16,372 nucleotides of DNA from Chloroflexota bacterium (GTDB lineage Bacteria > Chloroflexota > UBA11872), in contig JAPPFO010000014.1 of NCBI GenBank assembly GCA_028875175.1, positions 1-16,372 of the forward strand, written 5' to 3'. Every line of letters begins with the position of its first letter. Within the stretch, counting starts at the first letter, position 1. Below the pieces are notes generated by a model that saw only the letters and a program-made list of their open reading frames with translations, made no database searches and was not told the origin of the DNA. Positions 1 through 6,912 of this stretch are shown one piece after another. The translations under genes and the position numbers were made by a program.

Positions 1-168
1 AACGCGTTAGGAGATATGCCGCCCAATGATGTTCGTGTGTTATTCTACGTTCGAGAACACGTAGAGACGGGCTCGGGCGCAGGCTTTGGCGAAAAGCTCG
101 GCCGAACGGTTGACGCCGCCCGTCAGGGCCGGGCCGCCAATCATCCAGGAGAGGGCGTTTTCGGTCAT
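1..168 (-). pseudogene. 2-oxoacid:ferredoxin oxidoreductase alpha subunit, N-terminus, interrupted and cut by the window edge
   Basis: From ATG at 168 the minus strand reads 42 codons to a TAA at 42-40. The peptide contains SWMIGGPALTGGVN, then AELFAKACARARLYVFSNVE. This resembles the N-terminal gamma-type domain of KorA-like subunits, which oxidise 2-oxoglutarate (or a related 2-oxoacid) to the acyl-CoA with reduced ferredoxin. After the TAA the same frame reads HTNIIGRHIS, a second TAA at 9-7, then RV. In the family this stretch is approximately E-Y-H-S-N-I-x-G-x-H-S-Y, so both TAA codons stand where Tyr is expected. A GGTGA ribosome site lies about 7 bases before the ATG. The position after sucCD fits the pathway, since its product would be succinyl-CoA. 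Either the gene is broken or the sequence near this edge carries errors; only the first 56 codons are in view. The family call rests on recalled consensus. Confidence 0.6.
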
Positions 169-180
169 CGCAGTGTCACC

Positions 181-213
181 GCCCGGCGGCCACGTCGCGT
201 GGCGGCCTCGGGC
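181..213. other. imperfect stem-loop between sucD and the korA-like gene
   Basis: GCCACG (189-194) and CGTGGC (198-203) pair around a three-base TCG loop. GCCCG (181-185) and CGGGC (209-213) pair below them across an internal mismatch. The element lies in the 108-base gap between the sucD stop and the korA-like start. No T-run follows on the minus strand, so it is not a classical intrinsic terminator. It could be an RNA processing or stability element that sets the ratio of sucCD to the oxidoreductase. That role is inferred. Confidence 0.35.
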
Positions 214-276
214 AACCAGTTGTCCTCAAGGCTCGTTATCGTTCCGTCCATTATCACCAGCCAGACACTCTCCTAC

Positions 277-1158
277 CTATCGCAATCGGTCTATCAGCAA
301 GCGGGCTGCGTGCTCCGGTGTCTCACCGATCAGGACGCCTGCCGCCCGCAGCGCGGATTCCTTCGCCGTTGCACCGCCGGACGTGCCTGACACGATGGCG
401 CCCGCGTGCCCCATCCGGCGTTCGGGGGGCGCGGTCTTCCCGGCGATGAACGATGTGACGGGCTTCGTCATTCGCTCTTGAATATACGTGGCCGCCCGTT
501 CTTCGTCGTCACCGCCGATCTCGCCTAACAAGACTACTCCATGCGTGGCCGGGTCTGCTTCAAACATCGCCAGTACATCGGTGAAGCGCGTGCCAATGAT
601 GGGGTCGCCGCCGATTCCAACCGTCGTGGTCTGCCCGGCGCCCAGATCCGTAAGGTGCTGGACCACTTCGTAGGTCAACGTGCCACTGCGGCTCACGACG
701 CCCACGTGTCCCGGCGCGTGCACGGCCCAGGGCATGACTCCGACCTTCACGCCCTCGCCCGGCGTGGTGACTCCGGGACAGTTCGGCCCGATCAGATGCG
801 AACCGGCGGCACGCACACGCGGCATCACGCGAAGCATGTCCAGGACCGGAATCCCCTCGGTCAGACAGACAATGACGTCCAGACCGGCGGCGGCATCCTC
901 CAGGATGGCGTCGGCGGCGAATGCGGCCGGGACAAAGATGCAGGCGGCATTTGCGTCTGTTTCATGTGTCGCGTCGGCAACCGTGTTGAAGACGGGAACG
1001 TCCTCCAGGCCCTCAACCGTAGCGCCGGCGCGGCCCGGCGTGACCCCGGCGACGACCTGCGTCCCGGCCTCGCGCATCAGGCGGGTGTGAAACGATCCCT
1101 GGCTTCCGGTCATTCCCTGGACGACGAGCCGGGTGGTTGCGTCAAGCAGAACGCTCAT
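277..1158 (-). CDS. sucD: Succinyl-CoA synthetase (ADP/GDP-forming) alpha subunit
   Basis: This 293-residue protein has the usual SucD length. The CoA-binding Rossmann domain starts with VQGMTGSQGSFH (about residues 13-24). The ligase domain carries SRSGTLTYE (156-164) and the phosphohistidine segment MGHAGAIVSG, with the catalytic His at about 251. In the family this histidine carries phosphate between succinyl phosphate and the bound nucleotide. With SucC the enzyme interconverts succinyl-CoA and succinate with NTP formation in the cytoplasmic TCA cycle. The start ATG overlaps the sucC stop by four bases (ATGA), which indicates translational coupling and equal synthesis of both subunits. 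The stop is TAG. The gene is intact and the identification is firm. Confidence 0.96.
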   Translation of the reverse strand: MSVLLDATTRLVVQGMTGSQGSFHTRLMREAGTQVVAGVTPGRAGATVEGLEDVPVFNTVADATHETDANAACIFVPAAFAADAILEDAAAGLDVIVCLTEGIPVLDMLRVMPRVRAAGSHLIGPNCPGVTTPGEGVKVGVMPWAVHAPGHVGVVSRSGTLTYEVVQHLTDLGAGQTTTVGIGGDPIIGTRFTDVLAMFEADPATHGVVLLGEIGGDDEERAATYIQERMTKPVTSFIAGKTAPPERRMGHAGAIVSGTSGGATAKESALRAAGVLIGETPEHAARLLIDRLR

Positions 1159-2285
1159 CGCGTCGCCTCCACTACCTGGGCGGCGGCCGAGTCCATCGAG
1201 CGTTCCGCGCCGATGCCGGCGCTTTCCAGCAGTTCCAAAGCCTCGGCCTCGCGAGTGCCGGCGACTCGAACCACCAGCGGAATGTCCTGCGTCAGGCGAG
1301 CGCGGGCCGCAATCACACCCGCGGCCACGTCGTCGGCCCGTGTGATGCCGGCAAAGATGTTCACCAGGACCGCGCGCACGTTGGAATCTTCGAGAATGAT
1401 CTCAAAGGCCGTCGTGATCTTCTCTACCCCGGCGCCGCCACCGACGTCCAAAAAGTTGGCGGGTTCGCCCCCGTAGTGCTTGATCACATCCATCGTGGCC
1501 ATGGCGAGCCCGGCGCCGTTGACCATGCAGCCAATCGTGCCGTCGAGCTTGATGTAGCTCAGCCCGGCGTCGCGCGCGCGTCGCTCGGCCTCGCTCTCCT
1601 CGTGAGGGTCGCGTAGCCGTTCAACGTCGGGCTGTCGGGCCAGCGCGTTGTCGTCGATGTTCAGCTTGGCGTCAATGGCCTGCAGGTTGCCGTCGGCGTC
1701 CACGACCAGTGGATTGACCTCGGCAAGGGACGCATCGACTTCGATAAAGGCCTGCACGAGCCCCTGCGCTATTCGCACAAACTGGCGGACCTGCGCGCCG
1801 CTCAGTCCGAGCGCGAAGCCGAGTTGACGGGCCTCCCAGTCGGGCAGGCCAACTAGCGGATCGACGTTCACGCGGCGGATCGCCGACGGGTTCGTCGCCG
1901 CCACCTCTTCGATGTCGACGCCGCCCTCGGCGCTGGCCATCAGGACCAGCGATTGGGCCGTCCGGTCGATCACCACGCCCAAATACAACTCGCGAGCAAT
2001 GTCGACCGCGGGAGCGACCAGCACCTTCCGTACGTGCTCACCGCCGATGACCAGGCCCAGGATGCGGTCGGCTTCCGACGCGGCTTCGGCGGGCGAACCC
2101 GCCAGACTCACGCCGCCGGCCTTTCCACGTCCGCCGGCCAGGACCTGGGCCTTGACGACGACGCGGCCAGCCAGAGCACTGGCCGCCTCGGCGGCTTCCT
2201 CGGCGGAAGCCGCCAGCCGCGACTCCGGCACCGGCAGTCCGTGCAGCTGGAAGATCGCACGGGCGTCGTGCTCGTGGACCTTCAT
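1155..2285 (-). CDS. sucC: Succinyl-CoA synthetase (ADP/GDP-forming) beta subunit
   Basis: This 376-residue ATP-grasp protein begins MKVHEHDARAIFQLHGLPVP, the standard SucC N-terminus. The nucleotide-binding loop LAGGRGKAGGV is at about residues 49-59. EVNPLVV and DAKLNIDDNALARQPD in the middle, and FLDVGGGAGVEKI and VNIFAGI.R.DDVA further on, are characteristic of the beta subunit. It binds the nucleotide and contributes to the succinate site of the SucCD complex. The gene overlaps sucD by four bases and lies 45 bases after ndk on the same strand. No strong ribosome site precedes this ATG, so translation may depend partly on passage from ndk. The neighbouring nucleoside diphosphate kinase makes sense because it can equilibrate the NTP formed here with other NTPs. 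Confidence 0.96.
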   Translation of the reverse strand: MKVHEHDARAIFQLHGLPVPESRLAASAEEAAEAASALAGRVVVKAQVLAGGRGKAGGVSLAGSPAEAASEADRILGLVIGGEHVRKVLVAPAVDIARELYLGVVIDRTAQSLVLMASAEGGVDIEEVAATNPSAIRRVNVDPLVGLPDWEARQLGFALGLSGAQVRQFVRIAQGLVQAFIEVDASLAEVNPLVVDADGNLQAIDAKLNIDDNALARQPDVERLRDPHEESEAERRARDAGLSYIKLDGTIGCMVNGAGLAMATMDVIKHYGGEPANFLDVGGGAGVEKITTAFEIILEDSNVRAVLVNIFAGITRADDVAAGVIAARARLTQDIPLVVRVAGTREAEALELLESAGIGAERSMDSAAAQVVEATR

Positions 2286-2330
2286 GCGTCGTCCAGTGAC
2301 GTTAAGGCGAGACGTTGCACTCTCACCGGC

Positions 2331-2786
2331 TCAGTCCGACTCATAGACCCAACGGTCGAGTTGCCGGTCATAGTCCAGGACTTCGTCCGCATCGAACCAG
2401 TGGGCGATCTCGCGCGCCGCGGTTTCCGGCGAGTCTGAGGCGTGCACCAGGTTGCGAAGACCGGCCAGCGCCAGGTCGCCCCTGATCGTGCCGGCGGCGG
2501 CCTCGTGCGGTCGCGTGGCGCCTACCATCGCGCGCACCACGGAGATTGCCTCCGGGCCTTCCAGGACGACGGCCACGACCGGTCCGCTCTGCAGATGGGC
2601 AACCAGGCCATCGAAGAAGAACTTCCCCTCGTGCTCCGCATAGTGCTGGCTCGCCTGCTCACGGCTTGCGGCCACCAGCTTCAGGCCAATGAACCGCAGC
2701 CCGCGCCGTTCGAATCGCTCAAGAATCTGCATCGCAATCGCGCGCTGCAGGGCATCCGGCTTCAGCAGGACTAACGTCCGTTCCAT
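2331..2786 (-). CDS. ndk: Nucleoside diphosphate kinase
   Basis: This 151-residue protein transfers the gamma phosphate among NTPs and NDPs through a phosphohistidine. MERTLVLLKPDALQR at the N-terminus matches the family start, with the conserved Lys at residue 9. The signature NLVHASDS holds the catalytic His at about 115, and SPETAAREIAHWF follows it as usual. I chose the ATG at 2786 because GGAAGG stands just upstream and family homology begins there. The open frame extends 15 codons further (to 2831), but that extension has no family resemblance and would overlap the preceding gene. The gene sits 28 bases after the Roadblock-like gene and 45 bases before sucC. Confidence 0.95.
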   Translation of the reverse strand: MERTLVLLKPDALQRAIAMQILERFERRGLRFIGLKLVAASREQASQHYAEHEGKFFFDGLVAHLQSGPVVAVVLEGPEAISVVRAMVGATRPHEAAAGTIRGDLALAGLRNLVHASDSPETAAREIAHWFDADEVLDYDRQLDRWVYESD

Positions 2787-2814
2787 TCGGCTTCCTTCCC
2801 GTGGACGCCCATCG

Positions 2815-3162
2815 TCAGGCGCCAGTTGCATCGTTCGCCGCGAGCAGATTGGTCAGCCCGTCGCGAACGCCGTCCACATCCATTTCCAGACCACCGACGA
2901 CGACCGCTTGCCATTGGCCCGATCGCAGTGCCAGGCACTGGGTGTCGTCGGTCACGAACCAGATCTCGGCGATTTGGCCGAGCCCCATCGTTTCAACGGC
3001 TTGCTCCATCGTGGCGATGCTGGCGGAGAGCAACCCGGGGCCGACTGGCCCGCCGCGTCCGCCGAGATCGCCCGTTGGAGCCTCGCCAGCCTTCCATACT
3101 GCGGTTCCTGTAACGCCCGGCAACCGCTGGATATCCTCGTGCAGGTCTGAGGCGCGCATCAT
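2815..3162 (-). CDS. Roadblock/LC7-like domain protein
   Basis: This 115-residue cytoplasmic protein has no signal peptide or membrane segment. It looks like a single Roadblock/LC7 domain. A helix opens the protein (DLHEDIQRLPGVTGTAVW), a strand with a small-residue stretch follows (GLLSASIATMEQAVETMG), then a strand-turn-strand section (AEIWFVTDDTQCLALRSGQW, QAVVVGG) and a final helix. In bacteria such proteins form dimers and often act as partners or regulators of Ras-like GTPases (MglB type). No MglA-like GTPase is in the window. Two adjacent ATG codons (3162 and 3159) follow GGAAGG, and the first overlaps the TPR gene stop by four bases. Coupled translation with the TPR gene suggests that the two products act together. 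The fold call is from pattern alone. Confidence 0.65.
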   Translation of the reverse strand: MMRASDLHEDIQRLPGVTGTAVWKAGEAPTGDLGGRGGPVGPGLLSASIATMEQAVETMGLGQIAEIWFVTDDTQCLALRSGQWQAVVVGGLEMDVDGVRDGLTNLLAANDATGA

Positions 3163-4586
3163 CCTTCCGATCCGCCGGCGACATTCGCGGCCCGCAAATA
3201 CGCATCCGCGGCGGCCTGCGGACGGTCGGTTTGCATGTAATGGTCACCCAGGAGTTTCCAGGCCGGGCCCCGCAGTTCGCGATGCGCCACGGCTTCCAGC
3301 AGCAAGCCGTCAACACGCGATACGTCGGGGTCATTTGCCGTGACGATGTCGGTCAACACGCGCTCGGCTTCCGTCCATTCCGAGTGCTCAATCAAGTGAC
3401 GCGCCCAGTCAAACGTTGAGAATGCCGCACCCGCCGCCGGCTCGTCCGTGGGCGCGACTGGCTCGCCTTCGCCAGCGGAAGCCATGGGAATCACCTCGGC
3501 CGTAGGCGGCTCTGCTGCGCTCCGCGAGTCGGAATCCCTGGCAACCTCATCCAGACTCAACGGCTCGGGCGACTCAACGGCTTCCTCGCTCGAGCGCGGA
3601 ACGCTGCCGGCCGAGTCCGCCTGAACCTCGGGTCCTGGGAGTTCCTCCGCCGGTTGCGACGGTTGGACCTGAGGAGGAGTTTCACCAAGCGTCTCGGTCG
3701 GGCTTTCCCGACCATCCTCCTGGTCTTCCGCCGGTGTGGGATCCGTATCCGGTGAAGCAGCCGCATGAACTCCGTCATCCGTGGATGTCTCCGCGGCCGC
3801 CTCGACGTTCCCATTGGATTGACTCAGTAGCTCCGGCGGCAAGGTGATTTCAACCAGGTTCGGCAGCACCAGGCGATGGACCTCGAGGGTGCCCAGCAGT
3901 TCCCGTGCTTCTCGAAACTCAGGGTCGATGCGCCCGATTCGATCCAGGAGCTCCTGGCCCTCGGCCGTACGCCCTCGCTCGGACAGGATGTGGGCGCGCA
4001 TCACGGCGGCGCGGACGCACTCCTCGGCTTGATCGGCGACGACGCGGCACTCGGCTTCGCAGGCGGAAAGTCGCCCCAGCCGCCACAGCGCCTCGGCCAG
4101 CGTCAGCCGGACGTCCACGCGCTCCGGGCTTTCATTCACAGCCGCTCGGGCGTGGCGCTCCGCCAGGTCCGGCCAGCCACAGTTCAGATGCACGCGCGCC
4201 AGCACCGCAGCGCTGGTGTCCAACGAATCGGCCTCGACATTCAGGACCTCAAGGGCAGACTCGAGCACATCGGGGCTGCTGGGGATGAGTTCCACCGCCT
4301 GTCGTGCGGCCACGCGGGCGCGGTCCGTGTCGCCCCGCCGCTGAAACAGACGGGCCTGCACGGCACGCGCCTCGGCGTTTGCCGGTTCGGCGGAGGTGAC
4401 GCCGCGCAGGTCGTCCAGCGCGGCATCGATATCGTTCGCCTGCTCAGCCAGCAGCGCGCGCACCAGCCGCGCGGGAGGGTAGCTGGCGAATTCGACGAGC
4501 AGCCGTTCGGCGATCGAACGGGCCAACGTCGCGTCGCCGTCAGCCAGCGCCTGACGCGCCAGATGCGCGGCCTCGCTCGGTCGCAT
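3159..4586 (-). CDS. Tetratricopeptide-repeat protein with a long acidic linker
   Basis: This 475-residue soluble protein has three parts. Residues 1 to about 250 are Ala/Leu/Arg-rich helix pairs with TPR spacing, such as ADGDATLARSIAERLL, PANAEARAVQARLFQRRGDT and CGWPDLAERHARAAVNESPE. Residues from about 265 to 385 are low complexity, rich in Pro, Glu, Asp, Ser and Thr, and probably disordered. Residues from about 390 to the end return to helical repeats, ending with WKLLGDHYMQTDRPQAAADAYLRAANVAGG. TPR proteins are scaffolds for protein contacts; no partner is identifiable from sequence. The gene starts one base after the M16 peptidase stop and overlaps the Roadblock-like gene, so the three are probably made together. 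No signal sequence is visible. Confidence 0.8.
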   Translation of the reverse strand: MRPSEAAHLARQALADGDATLARSIAERLLVEFASYPPARLVRALLAEQANDIDAALDDLRGVTSAEPANAEARAVQARLFQRRGDTDRARVAARQAVELIPSSPDVLESALEVLNVEADSLDTSAAVLARVHLNCGWPDLAERHARAAVNESPERVDVRLTLAEALWRLGRLSACEAECRVVADQAEECVRAAVMRAHILSERGRTAEGQELLDRIGRIDPEFREARELLGTLEVHRLVLPNLVEITLPPELLSQSNGNVEAAAETSTDDGVHAAASPDTDPTPAEDQEDGRESPTETLGETPPQVQPSQPAEELPGPEVQADSAGSVPRSSEEAVESPEPLSLDEVARDSDSRSAAEPPTAEVIPMASAGEGEPVAPTDEPAAGAAFSTFDWARHLIEHSEWTEAERVLTDIVTANDPDVSRVDGLLLEAVAHRELRGPAWKLLGDHYMQTDRPQAAADAYLRAANVAGGSEG

Positions 4587-4587
4587 C

Positions 4588-5877
4588 TCAGGCGGCGCCT
4601 TGCAGTGTCAATTCGGTGGGAATCCGGACGTTGTCGCCCAGTGGTCCGGCTACAGCGATCAGCGGCCACGTCCGGCCCAGGCAGGCTCGGGCGGCCGTGT
4701 TGACGTCGCGGCGAGTCACAGCGCGCACGCGCTGGATGAGCGCATCCGGCGTCAGCGCGATCGGCTCCAGCGCTTCCTCGCGGGCATACCACGCGGCCAC
4801 AACCGCGGAGTCCTCCAAGGATCGAACCATACCGCCGACCGTGTAGGCGCGGGCACGTTCAAATTCGTGCTCGGAAACGCCACGGGCGGCGACATCGCAC
4901 AGTTCGCCCAATACGATCTCGATGGCTCTCGACAGCTGATCGGGATCCGTTGCGCCGTCAATCGCCAGCACGCCCCGGTCGCCGCAATGGCCGACATCCG
5001 CGCCAATGTCGTATGCCAGACCGTGCCGTTCGCGTAACTCGAGCACCAGCCGGGCGCCAAACCCGGCGCCCAGCACCGCGCCCAACAGCTCCACAGCATG
5101 GCGGTCAGGACTGTTCCGGCCCGGGGTGAACCCGGCGATGGAAAAGTACGCCTGCTCGGCCTCACGCCGAATAACGCGCACCCTAGCCGTCTCCTGGCCG
5201 TTGGCATGGATTTCGGGATAGACCTCGCGGGAGCCGGCGGGCGCCCCGCCAAAGGCATCAGCCAGCAAGTCCAACGCCGCCGCCGGATCCAGCGCTCCCG
5301 CCACGCTCACGATGGTGTTGCGACCGGCAAACATCTCGCCGGCACGCCGGAGCAGGGCATCGCGCGTCAACGAGCGAACGGTCGTCGTCGTGCCGGCGAT
5401 TTCGCGGCCAAAGGGATGATTCGGCCAAAGGCGAGCCAGCACGGAACGGCGTGCGGCCTCGTCCGGCAGGTCGTCCAGCATCCCCAGCTCGTCCAGAATG
5501 ACCGTGCGCTCTTTCTCAATCTCATCTGGCTCCATGGCCGGCTCACGCACCATTCGCGTCACGATCTGGAGCGCGTCGGTCCATGCCTCGGCGGGAACCT
5601 TGGTACCGACGGTGGTCAATTCCGGCTCGGTCGCCGCATAGATCTGCCCGCCCAGCCGTTCGATTGCGCTGGCGAACGCGCCGGGCTCGTGTGAGCCGTG
5701 ACGAAACAGCATGTGCTCAACAAAGTGGGTGATCCCACTCATTTCCGCAGTCTCGCTGCCTGATCCGGCACGTGAGGCGACGTAGAGGCTGACTGCCGCG
5801 GTATGCGGCACAGGCGTTGCGATGAGATGAACGCCGTTCGGCAGCGTGCGCTGCACGGCCGTCAACGCCCCAGGCAT
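4588..5877 (-). CDS. M16 family zinc metallopeptidase (insulinase/processing-peptidase type)
   Basis: This protein of 429 residues matches the two-domain bacterial M16B peptidases. It opens with RTLPNGVHLIATPVPHTAAVSLYV and carries the inverted zinc motif HFVEH (His51, Glu54, His55). The third metal ligand should come from the segment EKERTVILDE about 70 residues later. The second half contains a family-typical AYFSIAGFTPGRNSPDRHAVELL region and an inactive-domain-like fold. These enzymes cleave short or unfolded peptides and often act as dimers. I chose the ATG at 5877. The frame is open to 6021, but the added 48 residues have no family resemblance and lie over the small basic gene in another frame. 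No export signal is visible. The stop is one base before the TPR gene start. Confidence 0.88.
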   Translation of the reverse strand: MPGALTAVQRTLPNGVHLIATPVPHTAAVSLYVASRAGSGSETAEMSGITHFVEHMLFRHGSHEPGAFASAIERLGGQIYAATEPELTTVGTKVPAEAWTDALQIVTRMVREPAMEPDEIEKERTVILDELGMLDDLPDEAARRSVLARLWPNHPFGREIAGTTTTVRSLTRDALLRRAGEMFAGRNTIVSVAGALDPAAALDLLADAFGGAPAGSREVYPEIHANGQETARVRVIRREAEQAYFSIAGFTPGRNSPDRHAVELLGAVLGAGFGARLVLELRERHGLAYDIGADVGHCGDRGVLAIDGATDPDQLSRAIEIVLGELCDVAARGVSEHEFERARAYTVGGMVRSLEDSAVVAAWYAREEALEPIALTPDALIQRVRAVTRRDVNTAARACLGRTWPLIAVAGPLGDNVRIPTELTLQGAA

Positions 5878-5908
5878 GAAGCCGGCGCCGAGCCGGGCGT
5901 CCGCGCCG

Positions 5909-6037
5909 CTACGACGCCTGACGCGACCGTCGGCGAACAGGTGCGTTGTCGGCTTCGCGCTCGGCCTTGCGACGCAGGCGGCCCCGCTTCTTGGTACGAC
6001 GGTGCTTGCGCCAAGCCACACGCTTACGCTTGTTCAA
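5909..6037 (-). CDS. Small highly basic protein, COX24/bS22-like, probably ribosome-associated
   Basis: A TTG at 6037 opens a 42-codon frame ending in TAG. The product begins NKRKRVAWRKHRRTKKRGR, continues LRRKAEREADNAPV and ends RRRSRQAS. About half of its residues are Arg or Lys. The K-R-K-R-x-x-W-R-K-H-R-x-x-K-K-R pattern resembles the AURKAIP1/COX24 domain and the small ribosomal protein bS22 of actinobacteria, which bind rRNA. TTG is the only usual start between the gene and the in-frame TAG at 6067-6065; GGAATTGGG upstream is a weak ribosome site. The frame lies 31 bases before the M16 peptidase start and is the first gene of the leftward operon. The alternative is a chance basic frame in GC-rich DNA, but the motif makes that unlikely. 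Confidence 0.62.
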   Translation of the reverse strand: MNKRKRVAWRKHRRTKKRGRLRRKAEREADNAPVRRRSRQAS

Positions 6038-6080
6038 GGTGAGCGAATGCCCAATTCCAGATGACTAAATGTCTCGCCAG

Positions 6081-6089
6081 ATGATAGCA
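6081..6089 (-). promoter_or_regulatory. Candidate extended -10 promoter for the leftward operon
   Basis: On the minus strand the bases read TGCTATCAT, an extended -10 form (TG, one base, then TATCAT, five of six matches to TATAAT). It would start transcription near 6074, about 37 bases before the TTG of the small basic gene. No good -35 is visible, as is common with extended -10 sites. Confidence 0.3.
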
Positions 6090-6106
6090 AGCACTCCCGA
6101 ACGCTC

Positions 6107-6115
6107 TGCTACGCT
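6107..6115 (+). promoter_or_regulatory. Candidate extended -10 promoter for the rightward operon
   Basis: The bases read TGCTACGCT, an extended -10-like site (TG, one base, TACGCT). Transcription would begin near 6122, just before the strong ribosome site of the epimerase gene. No convincing -35 is present. The pairing with the divergent site at 6081-6089 is by position only. Confidence 0.22.
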
Positions 6116-6141
6116 GCCGCCCCGAAGGAGGAAAGTCGCCG

Positions 6142-6909
6142 ATGAAGCTCTCCGCCCAAGTCCGACTGGCGCCTGGCAACTCGGTCGCGGAGCGCATCGC
6201 TTGCCTGGCCGAGGCGGGCTACGAAGCCGTCGAAGTTCACAGCGACGCGGCCGATCACCTCGACGAGTACCGAAGTGCGCTATCGGCGGCCGGCATCCCG
6301 GCCATGAGCATGTGTCCGGCCGGTCGCAGCCTGGACCTTGTGGCGGACGAGTACTCGCAGCGTCGGCGTATCGACCAGACGCGGCGCGCCCTCGACGCCT
6401 GCAACGACCTGGGTGTCACGGCGTTGATCTCGGTGCCGGTGCGCGGTTCGCTGCCGGCCGATACCGTCGCCCAGGACCAGGCGGATAGCTACGTCCGAGC
6501 CCTGGAGCAACTGGCGCCCCACGCGGAAGCCGCTGGCGTGACCATCACGATCGAACCGCTCAATCGTTACGAAATGCACCTGATCAACACCGTGGCCGAC
6601 GGCATCGCAATCGCCGAGCGCGTAGGCAGCCCCAGCGTGAAAGTCCTGGCGGACGTGTTTCATATGAACATCGAGGAAGACAACGTACCCGCGAGCATTC
6701 GAGCGGCCGGTGACTGGATTGGGCACGTCCACTTCGCCGACAGCCAGCGCGCGCATCCCGGTACGGGTTCACTGGACTTCGCCGCAATCTACGCCGCGCT
6801 GCGGGACATCGGGTATGCAGGCTCCACCGCCCTGGAGTGCCGCATGCGCGGCGATCCGGCCGAGGCCTTGCGGCAGTGTGCCGTGCACCTTCGCGCAGCA
6901 CGCGGCTGA
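6142..6909 (+). CDS. TIM-barrel ketose 3-epimerase / hydroxypyruvate isomerase-like protein
   Basis: This 255-residue protein belongs to the xylose isomerase-like TIM-barrel superfamily. Its candidate metal ligands are Glu138 (in TIEPLNRYE), Asp171 (in LADVFHMN), His197 (in HVHFAD) and Glu232 (in ALECR). The spacings of 33, 26 and 35 residues equal those I recall for D-tagatose 3-epimerase (Glu152, Asp185, His211, Glu246). Three substrate-contact residues of that enzyme also have counterparts: Glu144, His174 and Arg203. It should therefore epimerise or isomerise a small ketose or 2-oxo acid with a divalent metal. The substrate is not fixed by sequence, and hydroxypyruvate isomerase is an alternative. 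A strong ribosome site, AAGGAGGAAA, sits 8 bases before the ATG. The stop is 3 bases before the next gene, so the two are co-transcribed. Confidence 0.82.
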   Translation: MKLSAQVRLAPGNSVAERIACLAEAGYEAVEVHSDAADHLDEYRSALSAAGIPAMSMCPAGRSLDLVADEYSQRRRIDQTRRALDACNDLGVTALISVPVRGSLPADTVAQDQADSYVRALEQLAPHAEAAGVTITIEPLNRYEMHLINTVADGIAIAERVGSPSVKVLADVFHMNIEEDNVPASIRAAGDWIGHVHFADSQRAHPGTGSLDFAAIYAALRDIGYAGSTALECRMRGDPAEALRQCAVHLRAARG

Positions 6910-6912
6910 TTG

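Noticed and set aside
1..60. Reassignment of TAA to tyrosine in this genome
   Set aside because: All other genes use TAC or TAT for Tyr and have no in-frame TAA, so a genome-wide change is not supported. Error or gene decay is simpler.
3159..4586. Reading the low-complexity section of the TPR gene as a frameshift or foreign insert
   Set aside because: The frame stays open, and the same codon bias and composition continue on both sides into further TPR-like repeats.
5878..6021. A 48-residue N-terminal extension of the M16 peptidase
   Set aside because: It lacks M16 resemblance and overlaps the small basic gene, whose own frame has a recognisable motif.
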